Assembly (NCBI GenBank): GCA_015680685.1
Contig: MNCI01026333.1
Span: 124,108 to 188,107, forward strand
DNA from: Gnetum montanum
Lineage: Eukaryota > Streptophyta > Gnetopsida > Gnetales > Gnetaceae
DNA: 64,000 nt
Direction: 5' to 3'
Of the stretch, positions 10,756-23,285 are shown piece by piece. Made by a program: the position numbers and the translations under genes. The number at the start of each line of letters is the position of its first letter. Position 1 is the stretch's first letter. Under the pieces are notes generated by a model that was not told the DNA's origin, did no database searches, and saw only the letters and a list, made by a program, of their open reading frames with translations.

Positions 10756-13700
10756 CTACTTCTTGACCCATCGTGGGTTGAGCAGAATGTAAGGCAGAGA
10801 CACTTTACCAGGGCCTTCGTTTGCATCATTGTCCCCCACTTGGAAGGGCAACTCAACCCATGCACTTTCATTTTGGAAACCGGCCTGCTGATTCGATTCC
10901 CCTGTTGGGTTCTGACTGTCTATGTAAGTAGGTGCTTCATTCTCAGAGGTTACAACCTCTGAGCCCTGCTCCATGTCTACGTTACTGATTGCTTGCAGTG
11001 CTAGCTCATCACCATGGATCACCACCTCCCTGCCTAGGTATGGTAGGTGCATTTCCTAATGAATGGACAAAGATACAGCCCTAGGTTGTGCTAACCATGA
11101 TCTCCCCAAGATTAGGTTAAACCCGGGCATCTCCTTGACCACGATGAACATCGTGTTCATGGGGAATTAATCTCCTACCACGAAGTCTATGTGGACTGTT
11201 CCCTTTATCATGACCCACGTCCCATTGAACAACCTCAATCATGACATCATTGTGGGTTTGATCTAATCAAGCAAGCCCAACTTGTCCACAATAGGGAAGG
11301 GGATGATGTTCATGGTAGCCCCATCATCAACGTGTATCCTTCAGATCCGATATTGGCCAACTCAAATTGGGATGAATAGGGGTGTTGTAGTCACTTGACC
11401 CCTCTCAGGATCTTTCTTAATGGATTCATCATAGAAAGTTAGTTGAGACAGTTCTAGCTCTGTGGGTGTAGAGGGAAGCATGACCAAATGAATTGCTTGG
11501 CCACTGGCATGTTTTCATTGACTGGAATCGCTTTCAACATACAGTTCAGATACTCACGGTGTGGGACAAATGTCATGATTAGGTCGTACAAGATTAATGT
11601 GGTGTTTTTTTCTTTTAGAGCTTACTTGACCTAAGCAAGGGAATTCAAGAGGTCCTGACCACCCCCCTGTTTACCGCCCTTCTCCTCTTCTATTCATCCC
11701 AGAAGATGAATTTCCCAAGGAGGGGCGATTTCAGATCTAGGTTCAGACCCTTTTTGGCTAGGTGGTGCAGACTGTATAGTTATAGCAACATCCCTCTTTG
11801 GTGATGAGGACATAGATGCAGGGGGTGAAGACATAGGTGGGGAAACACCCAGGGTGGTACTTCCTTTCGATGTCTCGCCTATGAAGCACAGTTCCCATTT
11901 TTTAGGATGAGAAGGTTGTGCAGCTGTCTTGAGTGGGATGGGGACTGTTGAAGGAGTCAACCCCCTAATGATAAATGGAGCTAACTGTGTTAACAAGAGG
12001 GGTGGCATGGTTTTTCTATTAGGTGGCATGGGGGTGGATGCTCGGGGAGGATCTCTTAGAACAAATGACTATTGTGAGCTTCGACCAGCTACTAGTGGTG
12101 TTGTTGCACTACGCTAAGGCACACGGACCACGAACGGCTGTTGGGGTGGCCTAGGATCACTATCAACATCGATGGTGGTGATAACATAACCAATGTTGTT
12201 GGTGTTGAGGTGGTCCATGTTGATATGTAGAGATTGATTCTTAGGGCGTACTGGGTTACTTTCATCCAACATCAGTTTCACATGATCAATCATCCTTTGG
12301 ATGTCATCCTTCAACACTAGATAGTAGTCCATGTTTTGAACACGTTGTTGGTGGTAGTCACAAAACCTATCTAGCCTAAAACCCTTAGTAACTGGGGGTT
12401 CATAAGGCAGGGCCAAAGAGGGGTTCCTAAGGAGCTCGTAGTAGCGCTAATGTCTTCTGATTCCTTCTTCCAACATCTGCTTGTGTTGGATGTGCCCTAC
12501 TACAAATAGCTTCTTCAGAATTTCTAAAGGCTTGAGAGGTAGTGGGATATACTTTGAATGATCTTTATGCTCAAAGTTCGGTTTGGGTTGTGCAGATGTC
12601 TCGGGTGCAGGTATGGGAGGTTGCAGCACATTGCCCTGCTTGGGCACAGGATTAGTTGTCGGTGTGGCCGATTTCTTGTTGTTCTTGTTACCATTGTTAT
12701 TAGGCTTGAGCTTGGCATTAGTTGCCACAGCAGCCACTGTGGTTGCTGGGGCCTTACCCTTTTCCTTCTTTGTAAAGGTGTTTTTATAAGCAACATAGGT
12801 CGATCTTTGCTTGCTTCGACTGCATCCTGTATACTCTTACTCTGAGCGAAGGCTTGACTGAGAGTGCGAGGAGCGAGGTAGTACAGTTTAGACTTGATGA
12901 AGTCATTCACTACACCCTTAAAGATAGCTAACAAGTGGGCCTCCCTGATGGGCTCATGTATTTCATTAAGGGTTATGCTCCATCACTGGATGAACTTATG
13001 GACTGGTTCCAGAGGATCCTGCTTCACCCTCATCAACTGATCTAGCATGGTTTTTTCCTTCAAGTTATACTTGAAGCACATCACGAACTAGGTTAGGAGC
13101 TCCTCCAAGGTTGATATGGAGGAGCGTGGTAGCACGCGGTACCAATCCAAGGCTTTCCCAACTAGGGACATAGGAAAGATACAAATAATCATGTGCAGCA
13201 ACTGTTGTAATAGAATGGATTCAGACCTAAGGGTAACAAGATGTGCATTGGGATCTCCCTCCCTATTGTACTTCCTGAAGTGGGGGAGAGACATCCCTAG
13301 GATTGCAGGGCTGATGGGGTCATCCTAGTAAAAGTCCATGACTTGTAGTCTGTTAGACCCGATAGCCTTGAGGCGTTTTATTTCCTCGGTAAGAGTTTGA
13401 ATGAGCTGGAATGCTTGATCCAAATCCTATGATGATGTGGACTATTGGGGAACTTTTGAGGTAGCTCCCATCTATGGAATGGTGGGGTGGCCCCCACAAA
13501 TGGTGCTGCTTATGCTGTCCACCACCTGGTAGGTGGTGCTATTAGAGCAACAACTATGGATTGGGCTACGGGATAGTCCACTTATGTCACTGGTAGAATA
13601 GACCATAGCCCCATGTTGGGTTGTACCATTTGTGGGATTTGGTAGTTATAAGGGCAAACATAATGAGACATGTACAATGGTTGTGAAATAGGTGAAGAAG

Positions 13701-14511
13701 TGAATGGGGTCCACCATGCAGATGGGCCTAGGACCACTTTGGTTGGTGGAATAGATGTGAACGTAGGAATGGAAATTAAAGTTGCATACGACTATGAAGT
13801 AGGTATGGTATGAACATGGAGCAAGGTAGCCATGATTGTCATGTGATGTGCTAAAGGAATGGATTGATGAGTGGTTTGCAGAGGCATAGTTGCTGCAAAT
13901 GAAATAAGGGAATAAGGGCATTGATACGCTAGGAAGGTGACATGGCTACCCATTGCAGTTGTGATTGTAGGCTGTGGGAGCATAGGCATGATCACAAAGG
14001 GAGTGGTGATAGACAATGGGTTGGCCCAGATGGACTGGGTAGAAGGGACCATGATGGGGTTGTCCTGACCTCCCTCGTCGGATTAAGAATTGAGCTCCTC
14101 TTATCCATCCTGGAAGGTCTCTTCATGGTTAGACGCTATGTCCTGCTAGTCCCTAAGCCTAGCCAACTAGATTATCTAGTCTAGAAGCCAATGATTTGTC
14201 TATGTCAAAGATATGGAAGCATCGGGAGTGGCAAAAAACTCCTTCCTATCACAGTAAGTGAACTTGAAGCTACGTTTGTCTTCAAATTTGTGCACATCTA
14301 AGGGTAGGTTTTCCTACACATTTTCACAGAGTAAGTTATAATGCTCATATTGTTGGGCCAAGCCCTTAGGTCCCTAGTTCTGGATCCTGAGGGATCGACA
14401 TGTTTCCAAGATTGGGTTGAGCAATTTTTTGGCACCTCTGATGCCTTGAACGATGATGGGAAATTCAACGTTGAAGGTGTTAGCAGCGGTGGTTGCGGAA
14501 GTAATTGTTAG
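10756..14511 (-). pseudogene. gag-pro: Element B gag-protease polyprotein, decayed
   Basis: Minus strand, colinear with the gag-protease of element C. Visible pieces: N-terminal YEHYNLLCENV (about 14340), capsid SLPHFRKYNREGDPNAHL and GKALDWYRVLPRSSI (about 13290-13090), KSKLYYLAPRTL (about 12890), a degenerate zinc-knuckle region FRLDRFCDYHQQ (about 12380-12330) whose later Cys is lost, the aspartic protease motif VDDGAT (about 11330), GFNLILGRSWLAQ (about 11120) and HLPYLGREVVIHGDEL near the end. The C-terminal stretch to 10756 stays open where element C has a TAA. Numerous stops break the frame, and several fall on positions that are glutamine in C. Confidence 0.9.
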
Positions 14512-14890
14512 TAAGCTAAACAATTTTGCAAACGCGAAAAGCAAGGAAATCGGAGAATAAAAAAAAGGCTTTATGTCTTGGCGGATTCCAAAGGAATCGT
14601 CGAAGTAACCGATCTATACCACACGATGTGTAAACAACTGCAAAAGGGTGTCACATTTACGCTAGTATGTGATAGGGTATAGAACATGTGTAGGATTACT
14701 GTAAAGTAAACAAGTCAACTCGCAATCGGAGGCTTTATGCCCTACAGGGCTCTAGAATGATCGTCGAGGCAACCAATCTGCACCGCACAATGCATAAGTA
14801 ATCGCAAATGGGTGTCAAATTTATGCCAATGCATATCGGTGTGCAGAATGCTTATAGGACTATCATAAGATATGGAAAGGACACTAAAAG
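14512..14890. other. Untranslated leader of element B
   Basis: Lies between the primer site and the start of gag homology. It has no gene. It contains two related blocks (about 14570-14650 and 14730-14820) that share a CACACGATGTG/CACCGCACAATG segment followed by GCAAA.GGGTGTCA, so it is partly an internal duplication. Confidence 0.5.
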
Positions 14891-14908
14891 GCCCTCCTTC
14901 TAGCGCTA
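14891..14908 (-). promoter_or_regulatory. Primer binding site of element B
   Basis: Minus strand TAGCGCTAGAAGGAGGGC, preceded by the six-base spacer GTTTTC also seen in element C. The canonical TGG has decayed to TAG. Confidence 0.8.
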
Positions 14909-14914
14909 GAAAAC

Positions 14915-16653
14915 TGTTGCGACTGAAAATGTTGGTGGCTGGAAAACACCAAGAGGTCATCGGTCATGATAGTCTTAACCCCGGATCTGTGTGAGGGCCG
15001 TGTTGGATAAAAATAGAAACAGGGTGCCTTGAAAAGTCTAGTCAATCAGACAAGGACTTAGTTAGTGTTACTATAACCTTTCGTAAATAGATGATCTGAA
15101 AATAAGACTTTTAGCATAAAATGATAACTTTAAATGAAAAAGGGATAGAAAATAATGTAAAAATGCAATGATAAGCAAGAAAACAAAGTAAAATGCAGTT
15201 AGGAAAATGCACTACTTCAAGATTATGACTTCACTCTGGCAAGGTGGATACAATTGGTTGTGAGACTATGGGAGGCGTAGAGACCCCAAAGGTAACCAAG
15301 ACATCCAGAGCAAGACAACTGTATGCTTGAACACAGACTCAAAATTCAACAATGCAAAATGCTATGAGGATAGTAGGAAGGGCAGAATAGAATGCCAAAC
15401 AAGAATGCCCAATGTTTACAATGTCAAACAAGATGTTTACAATGCTCATGGATACAATGCCAAATTTTTCATGCCAGCTAATCAAATCACCAACCAGCCG
15501 ATGGACCGACCCTTTGAGCATTGCTCATTGGGGTATTTATAGGGCCAAGGGCATGTGAAAGGTGTCATTTGGAGGCCATGTTTCTTAGGCCTTTGTTGAC
15601 TTGTCTATACTACATGGGTGTGCATGACCGTTGGGCATACATGATCATTGTAATTACGAGCCTGCCACACCGTAATTGTGAGCCTGCCATGCTATAATTG
15701 CACTATCAGAACTTGGAGATGTGTGCCAACAATGCAAATGGGTGAAGTGCATTGACGTAGCGTAACTTCTTGCTATGTTACGCTATGCTTTGTAGCATAG
15801 CATGTTGGCATAGTATAGCATCTTTTTACGCTATGCTACACTATGCATTATAGCATAGCCACCAGTTCAAACCAACAAATTTCTTTATGTCTTGCTGCAT
15901 GTGTCAAAAACCTTTGAAGTGCTCCGACTACTTTTCATATACTTGGTACGCTACGTAGCTTAGCATAGCATGGCAACTACCGTTAGTTGTAAAAACGTCG
16001 CTAATCTACAAACTTTGCTTCTTCCACTACCAAACTTGTGAACTTGTTGATCCTGCCCTTTGAGATGTCTTTCGTTGCTCCTGTAGAGTTGCTACGCTAT
16101 GCAATGCTACATAGTGTAGCGTAGCATAGAAACCAACATGGACTACTTTTTGCTAAGTTTGTTGTTTTCTGGTGAAGGAGCCATTGTTGAAGAACTTGGA
16201 GCCGAGTGAAGCAACTTTTTTCGAAGGCCAGAGATGCTAACTCAGTGCAATTGGAAATCACCAAGTAGGCCAGGCCTTCCTCTCTTGCTCTTGCTATACT
16301 GTGCTACACTGCATAGCATAGCATAGCATAGCACCCTTTCTTGCAACAATTTTTGGTTTACTATTTCAACAACTGTCTCCTGAAGCCTGCTACGCTATAT
16401 AGCATCACGTAGTGTAGAAAAATCCTTGACTTAGAAAACCTGCCAAACTTTTTTGTGCATTTTGAGCACCATCGGCAACTCTCTGCATCGCTTCTGTGTA
16501 GGCTGTCAATTGAATGAATTACCCAGCTAGAAAATTTGCAAAACTTCACAACTTAAGGCCCAAAACATTCAGCTATTGATGAAATCCCATGACACTAACT
16601 GAATTGCGACGGCCTGGTGAAGCAAGGATGCGTTGAAAATTTGGGATGTTTCA
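14915..16653 (-). repeat. 5' LTR of element B
   Basis: Minus strand start TGAAACATCCC at 16653 and end ACATTTTCAGTCGCAACA at 14915; the same end in element C reads ACATTTTCTGTCGTTACA. A TATA motif lies at 15534-15542. The LTR is filled with variations on GCTACGCTATGC and its reverse complement (15760-16420), which can fold into short hairpins. ATGAC (16654-16658) is the base run next to the LTR, but the partner end is outside the window. Confidence 0.88.
15534..15542 (-). promoter_or_regulatory. TATA box in LTR of element B
   Basis: CTATAAATACCCC on the minus strand, identical in its core to the TATA region of both LTRs of element C. Confidence 0.65.
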
Positions 16654-17444
16654 ATGACTTTATGGTACCAACATGAAGTTGACATCATGACTTTATCATA
16701 CCAATGTTATGGTATTGACATGATGTTGGTGTCATGACTTTATGATACTGATGCTGATATTGCATGCAAAAGTATCCTAGGTATAATGGAAGGTGCTAGA
16801 AATTTATGAGCAAATCATGACAAAATTAACTAACAACCAAACAGAAAACCCAAGGGCTTTTTAAACAATGATCCACTTTATCATAAGGACTTTTGACAAT
16901 TTTGCATATGCATTGAACCTAATACTTTTGAGTAGTGTAGATGCCCAAGAGTCTATGATGACCATCACCATTATTCCATAACGTAGAGCACTAGAGATGC
17001 CAAGAACCAGTTTGAAGCTAGACCAAGCGACACTAGATTTGTGAGAGGAGAGTACAAAATACATTCTACCTCTTGCATTAGAATTCAAAGCCATTGTTAC
17101 AGTCGTAAGCTGTAAAAGCTTAAATCTATATTTTTGAAACCCATTTATTACAGTATTTTAAAACATTTAATTACAAAGTTTTGACAATGTTGTGCTACAT
17201 TTTTCTTCTATATTTCCTACAATTGTGCTTCAATTTTCATTTCATTTAATAAATATTTTCTCACTATTTAACATTTTTTTAATACTTGGTAATAGACATT
17301 CAAGTCCTCAAGTGATCTTTCAAACTATTTGAGGCACTCGTAAATCCTTTTTGAGGCTCATGGATCTATGGGTTATTTTGTTCTAATAGGGATCTTCAAC
17401 CCTCCAGTGTCAAATTCTTTCATCACTACATGAGTACCTATGAC
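16654..17444. other. AT-rich DNA between elements B and C
   Basis: The left 120 bases hold three loose repeats beginning ATGACTTTAT (16654, 16689, 16735) with inverted CATGATG/CATCATG words. A 77-codon minus-strand ORF (17094-16861, starting MALNSNARGRMYF) has hydrophobic segments but no family that I can name. I see no other gene. Confidence 0.4.
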
Positions 17445-17717
17445 CTCTTTGAAACACCGTGAAAATTACGGGTCGGCCTCAGGGAAAGGTTCGCAATTCA
17501 AGCAAGAGCGCATTCCACCTTCATTACAGGACAAGTTTACGCTCTATTACGCACGGCAGCGTGATGAGTGTAATAAGCTCCAAAATAGTCAAAGACAGAG
17601 TCTAAAGAGGCGCAACAGTTTGACGCTTTTCCTCCCGGCGCATGCATAACTTGTTTTTATGCTCGATACGCAGTGGTGCGTATCATTGCGTATGTTATCA
17701 TTCAAGTTGCTCATCGT

Positions 17718-17903
17718 TTTACGCTTCATACGCGCAGCTGCGTAGTGAGCGTAAGGCATACATTACTTACGCTTTATCACGCACAGCTGCGTAGTTAGCA
17801 TAATTTACACATCATTTTACGCTCCGACACGCGCAACTGCGTAATGAGCGTAAAATTGTGCATTGCTTACGCTTCATTACGCGCAACTGCGTAGTGAGCG
17901 TAA
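17718..17903. repeat. Four-unit hairpin array in LTR of element C
   Basis: Each unit places TTACGCT against AGCGTAA around a central GC(A)GCTGCG palindrome, so single-stranded DNA or RNA could form stem-loops. The same array is at about 28332-28517 in the 3' LTR. It lies upstream of the TATA box, in U3. Confidence 0.85.
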
Positions 17904-18147
17904 AGCAACTCTGAGCTTATTGTTTTTACCAGATTACGCTCATATACGCAACGCAATGCGAATGAGTGTAATCCAGCCTGAAAACAATTAAAGCACGCTC
18001 AACACTTGCTTACTTCTCACACGCACAACACGCAAACAAGCGTGTTGTGCGTAGTCACAGTCTGACTTAAAAGATCATGCCAGCAGGGCCCGCAACATCC
18101 GGAGCCCACATCATCAAGGTTGCGCCTTCTCCGCGAAGTGTCGCGGC

Positions 18148-18160
18148 CTATAAATACCCC
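18148..18160 (+). promoter_or_regulatory. TATA box of element C 5' LTR
   Basis: CTATAAATACCCC, duplicated in the 3' LTR at 28762-28774, and conserved in element B. Confidence 0.7.
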
Positions 18161-18853
18161 AGTTAACAAAGATACAGAGGTTGGCAAAAATTCGGGTTAG
18201 CAAAAACTCAGAGAAGCAGAAAAGCATATTTCTGAGCACCAGAGCACTTAGCACTTTGGAGCAGAAATACAGAGAACAGCGCTTTGGCAATCGTGGATAT
18301 CATCACCTTACAGCTGAAGCAGAGTACAGATTTGAGCACTGGTGACAGGAGCAATCTTTCTGCTGAAGAGACTTTATCGATCAGATACAGTTGATCGGTA
18401 GACGTCGAAGCTTGGCCCGCCTTGCATTTCAGCTTAGCCCACGAGGTAGATTGAACTTCTGTTCAAACCGTTTTGCTTGTTGTTTTGTGCTTGCTTCACA
18501 TCCTGTAATCGGGGATTCCCCAGTGTAATTTCTCACACAAAATATACATTTGAAAGTCAAAGCGTAGATCTTGAAGCTACGTGTTTCTCTTTTGCCAGCC
18601 TCTTTTCATCGTGTTTAGCATTATCGCCGTCGCAATCCGATCACATCGCTTTCCCTTTGTTTTACGGCCGCTCGAATCAGATCACTTTCTTTTACGCGCT
18701 TTACATTGTTTTACTGACCGGTAAGTCCCTGTCTGATCGACAAGATTCGTTTTTTCCAGCATAGCCCTCGCGCGGATCCGTGGCAAAAACTGTGTATGCC
18801 AGAATATCGGTCGGTATTTCTAGCTGCCGACATTTTCTGTCGTTACAGTTTTC

Positions 18854-18871
18854 TGGCACTAGAAGGAGGGC
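18854..18871 (+). promoter_or_regulatory. Primer binding site of element C
   Basis: TGGCACTAGAAGGAGGGC, six bases (GTTTTC) after the LTR. The primer tRNA would end GCCCTCCTTCTAGTGCCA; I do not recognise it. Confidence 0.82.
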
Positions 18872-19153
18872 ATGAACCTCCAATCCGAATATTTCGGGTA
18901 ACCCTGTTAGAGATCCATACCCTAAACCATAGACGTAATACCTCTAGGGAAGTCTACGGTTAATCGCGTGGTATAGATCGGTCGCAAGGACGATTTCTTT
19001 GAAATCCTACAGGGTAGAAAGCCTTTTGTGCATTTGTTGCTAGCCATTCGCTTTCAGATCCGATCTGTTGCTAGTTATTCGCTCTTAGATCCGATTATCA
19101 GTCACTCTTGATTTCATTGATCAATGAACTCTTTTTACTCAAACACAACCGCC

Positions 19154-22100
19154 ATGGTTACCCTCGATCTGGGTGTCACGCCTGTGAATCCTACGGTGGT
19201 CACAGGACCAGCCCCTGGCGCAACGGGACCTCAGGGACCATTGCGCTGATCATTAAGGCTTCAGGGGAAAGAGCCTATCTTTCCGGCCATAACCCCTGAA
19301 GAATACAATTTTATATGCGTTAAGATCCAAGCGAGGCTGGCTCTTAGCCAAGCCGAGCGGGAGGCAAAGCGAAACTTTGAAGCGCTCCATTGGGGGGGTC
19401 ATGATTTTAAGCCAACCGCCTATGACATAATCCCCTTGACCGAGCACCAACATGAAATTATGGCACAGTTGGTCATGGCCAGAGGCCAGACTTCACAACC
19501 TGTGGCGGAGCCCCAACAGGAGGAAGAGGCAGAGGACGAATTTGCGGCCATGTCGGAACATTCGTTCCATACTCTGCCCCTCCACACGCAAGAGGATCCG
19601 TTGTTCCCTTTTGACGGAGAGGTAGCCTCTCTCAACCCAGCCATGACCACGCAGACGCACGTTCCTGTTTTTCCGCTTGCCAATGCGCAATCGTCTGGTT
19701 TGCAAATGCAATTACCGCACCATAACGCGGAGGTGGATCCGTCGCAGTAGGTGCTTAGTATTCCGGTGGTGATCCCGGTGACCACTGCCTCTCATTTCAT
19801 CCCTCAGCCACAGTCTCACACTATACCAACAACTCGCTCAGCGCAGAGGTTTCTGCCCCCGCCGACGCAGCCGTATGTTGTAACCGTACCACAGCAAACC
19901 TTTGTTCAATACCCTGCAACAAGTCAGTGGACCAACCCTGCTGCACAACAACACCCATCTGCGGTGCATGGTGCGCAGCCTTCGGTTACACCTGCGGCAA
20001 AATTCTCGCAGGTGTTGCCTCAATACACATACCATTATCCGGCACAGCAGGAAGGGGTTAACCCCTTGTCTCAGGCCGGCAGATGGTCGTCGTCGCAGGT
20101 CCTTCAGCCTGCAGGGATCCCTGCCCAACCAGTGGTTAACCAGCCACCTCCTGCATTCCAGTTTCCTGGGGCTTCCCACCCAGTCCAACCTCCTATGCCT
20201 GCTGCACAGACACCTCCGTTAACAGGTCTAGATCAAGCGTTCCAGCTTATCCAGACGCTTACTGAGGAGGTGCGATGCCTCAAGACCACTGGCTCTGATA
20301 CTATTCAGATCATGGATTTCTATCAGGATGATCTGATCAATCCAGCAATCCCCATGCTGTCGTTGCCTCCAGGGATGTCCCTCCCACATTTTACTAAGTA
20401 TAATGGGGAGGGGGATCCCAACACCCATCTAGCTACCTTTAGATCCAAATCCTTGTTATTGCAACAGTGGCCACATACCTTAGTCCGAGTCTTCGCGATG
20501 TCATTGACAGGGAAGGCTTTAGACTGGTATAGAGCCCCCCCACGCTCTTCCATTCCAACCTTGAAAGAGCTTCTGACCCAATTTGTGACCCGATTCAGAT
20601 ACTACATGAAGCCGGAAGTCACGTTGAAACAGCTTATGGGGGTGAAACAAGACCCGCTCGAGCCAGTCCAAAAGTTTATACAGCGTTGGAATGCTACCTT
20701 GAATGAGATCCGTGATCCGATTGCAGACTCCCACCTGTTGGCTATATTCAAGGGAGCAATCAACGACTTTATTAAGTCGAAGCTATATTACCTTTCCCCT
20801 GGTGACTTACGTCAGGCCTTCACACAGGTCCGGAGCATCCAAGATGCTGCGGAGGCCAGCAAAGACCCGGCGTATGCCGCCTACAAAAACGCACATAAAA
20901 AAGCCAAAGACAAAGGCAAGGCAGCGACAACGACTATAGCAGCGCTAACTGAGAATGCGAAAAACAAGAACAAGAATGTGCCAACAACAACACCCCAGGA
21001 GACTACAGATAGCGCCGGCACTAACCAGTCCACAGCTACTCCTGAACAGGCCCCCCAGCCAAAGCCGAATTTTGAGTGTAAAGATCGTTCAAAATACGCG
21101 GCTTTACCCATGAAACATTCTGAACTGCTAAAACAAATGTTAGTGGCAGGACACATTCAACCTAAGAAGGTGTCAGAGGAGGCCCTGAAACGTCACAGGC
21201 ATCACTGTGAATTGCTGAAGGACCCCTCTTTAGCTCTTCCTAACAAGCCGGCAGTTCCGAGATCTTTTAGGTTGGATCGTTTCTGTGACTACCACCAGAT
21301 GTGTGGTCACGATACGGATTACTGCTGGGTGTTGAAGGACGATATTCAACGCATGATCGACGAAGGTCATCTGAAACTAGACAGCAGTAACCCTACGCGT
21401 CCAGAAAACCAAACATTGCATGTATACAAGGATCCCTTAAACGTAAGCTACGATCCTTATACAATCACTGTGGTAAGTACGGACGGTGAGCGTAAGGCAC
21501 CGCCAAAACAACCCTTTGTTTTGCGTGTGCCCGCCAGCTCAACAAAGGGGCCTACTACTTCTTCGGTAGCTACCGGGGTCTCCCGACCACCGTTCATCAT
21601 ACGAGCGCCTTCTCAAGTACGGCCTCAGTCACATGCTACTACCCAAGCCGCAGCTCCGGCTGCGCCCACGCCAAGAGCACCTTTCATCATTAGGGCGCCA
21701 AAACCACAGGCTGCTCCTCTCACGCAGGGGCAGACCTCTAGCCAGCACTATCAATCATCGCCTCCCAAGCGAAAGGAGGAGAATACCAGAGCTAGTGGGG
21801 CGAAAGGTAACTCTACGCTTGGCTTCCCTAAGCCTAGGCTCCTGGCCTCTGTACCTATGTCTATGCCTCAAAAACAGGCAAAGGGTGCAGAAATGCATCC
21901 ACCTTCTCTCGTCAGAAAACAAAACAACCCTCCCATTGACACCGCTCCATCCCGAGAGATCTGTCTCTTGGGCCGGATGGAGGAGGACAAGGGAGGTAAA
22001 CCACCCTGCCAAGAGAAGGACCTCCTCGACGCGTTCACGCAGGTTAAACAAGCTCTTAAGCAGAAGAACACAACGCTGAGTTTGTACGACCTCTTGATGA

Positions 22101-22912
22101 CTTCTCGAGAACACCGCGAGGCTATGGTACGCATGTTGACGTCCATATCAGTGGATGCTAGCTTGCCGGCGGAAGACGAAGCGATACACGCTATCATGTT
22201 TCCTCCTGAAGCTGAAACACCTAAGCCTGCCTCATTGACCTTTCTGGACGAGTCTATTAAAGATGATCCAGAGAAAGGTCAAGTAACGACTGAGCCCATG
22301 TTCATCACTATTCGGGTCGGCCAGTACCGGATCCGGAGGGTGCATGTGGATGACGGTGCAGCTGCTAATGTTGTTCCCTATTCCATCGTGGATAGGCTAG
22401 GTTTGGTCGACCAGATCACTCCCACGATGACGGCCTGCATAAAATCATTCAATGGAGCACGAGTTCAGGTCAAGGGGATGGTGCGTATTGAGTTTGTGGC
22501 GGGGAATCAATTCCCAACAGAAGCCACGTTCTTAGTCATTGAGGAGATGCCCGGCTTTAACCTGATCTTAGGGAGGTCGTGGTTAGCCCAGCTGAGGGCG
22601 GTCTCGTCGCCAATCCATCAGGAGATACACCTCCCCTACGCCGGAGGGGAGGTTGTCATACGCGGTGACGAGGTCACCCTCAGGACCGTTAACAATATCT
22701 AAGAAGAACGAGGTTCGGAGGTCGAAACGGCTCACGATCAGTCCCATCTCCAAGCCTCTGAACAAGACAACAACAAAGACAATGGAGGCAATGGTCTTGC
22801 CTGGGCCGACCTGCCATTTCCAGATGACAGCATAGAGGAGTCAAACCCCAAACCTCCTCGCCCTGTGCTCAACGTGAAGGCCATTAAGAAACAATTGCGT
22901 ATCGACGACTGA
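19154..22912 (+). pseudogene. gag-pro: Element C gag-protease polyprotein, one frame with three stops
   Basis: From ATG 19154 one reading frame runs to TGA 22910-22912, broken only by TGA 19247, TAG 19748 and TAA 22700; the longest open part is 19751-22702 (about 983 codons). Order: N-terminal EEYNFICVKIQARL (about 19300), Pro/Gln-rich stretch (19750-20220), capsid with MSLPHFTKYNGEGDPNTHL and GKALDWYRAPPRSSI (20370-20560) to KSKLYYLSPGDL (20780), lysine-rich linker, zinc-knuckle-like FCDYHQMCGHDTDYC (about 21280-21330), Pro/Ala-rich linker with three RPPFIIRAP-like repeats (21590-21710), and aspartic protease with VDDGAAANVV (about 22345) and GFNLILGRSWLAQ (about 22560). Element B stays open at the position of the TAA, so that stop is probably secondary. 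TGA and TAG are one C-to-T step from CGA and CAG. Confidence 0.93.
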
Positions 22913-23099
22913 ACAATGGTCTTCTGCGTATAGCACTATTCACGTGTAAGCATACTCCCCGTTTGGCAGTTTTTGTTTGTTTTCCATACATTTTTACGCT
23001 ATGTGTGTTTTAATCGGCGTTTATGCTTGTTATTTTCTTGCGTGTTAGCTATGCTCATTCCTTTACGCATTTATCCCAGATTACATTTACGCAATTTAT
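22913..23099. other. Spacer after gag-protease of element C
   Basis: No gene seen. The word TTACGC, typical of this element's LTR, appears repeatedly (about 22995, 23062 and 23090). Confidence 0.5.
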
Positions 23100-23285
23100 C
23101 TCTTACGCTCTTGGCCCGCAACGGCCTTAAACTATTTATCTTTTACGCACTTGGCCTGCAACGGCCTTAAACTAGTTATTTTACGCTCTGGCCCGCAATG
23201 GCCTTAAACTAGTTATTTTACGCCTTGGCCCGCAACGGCCTTAAACTAGTTATTTTACGCTCTGGCCCGCAATGGCCTTAAACTA
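23100..23285. repeat. Tandem repeat between gag-protease and antisense gene of element C
   Basis: Five units of about 43-46 bases of the form TTACGCTCTGGCCCGCAA followed by GGCCTTAAACTAGTTATT. The TTAAACTAG part and the GGCCCGCAACGGCC dyad match the arrays at the equivalent place in element B. Confidence 0.9.

Larger units (their letters stand above)
17450..18847 (+). repeat. 5' LTR of element C
   Basis: 1398 bases, TGAAACACCG to TCGTTACA. It contains four hairpin units of about 58 bases (17718-17903) of the form TTACGCT...GCAGCTGCGTAGTGAGCGTAA, a TATA box CTATAAATACCCC (18148-18160), and a CT-rich downstream part. The 3' LTR (28064-29484) is 23 bases longer, mainly through an insert after CGACAAGA. 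Confidence 0.95.

Noticed and set aside
16861-17094. Small membrane-protein-like ORF (minus), possibly CASP-like
   Set aside because: Only loose hydrophobic resemblance and no firm motif.
17650-17910. CRISPR-like look of regularly spaced hairpins in the LTR
   Set aside because: The units are diverged tandem copies without unique spacers, present in both LTRs of a plant retrotransposon.
19493-22197. Long antisense and alternate-frame ORFs over gag of element C
   Set aside because: They are shadows of the gag-protease frame, which alone is conserved in A and B.
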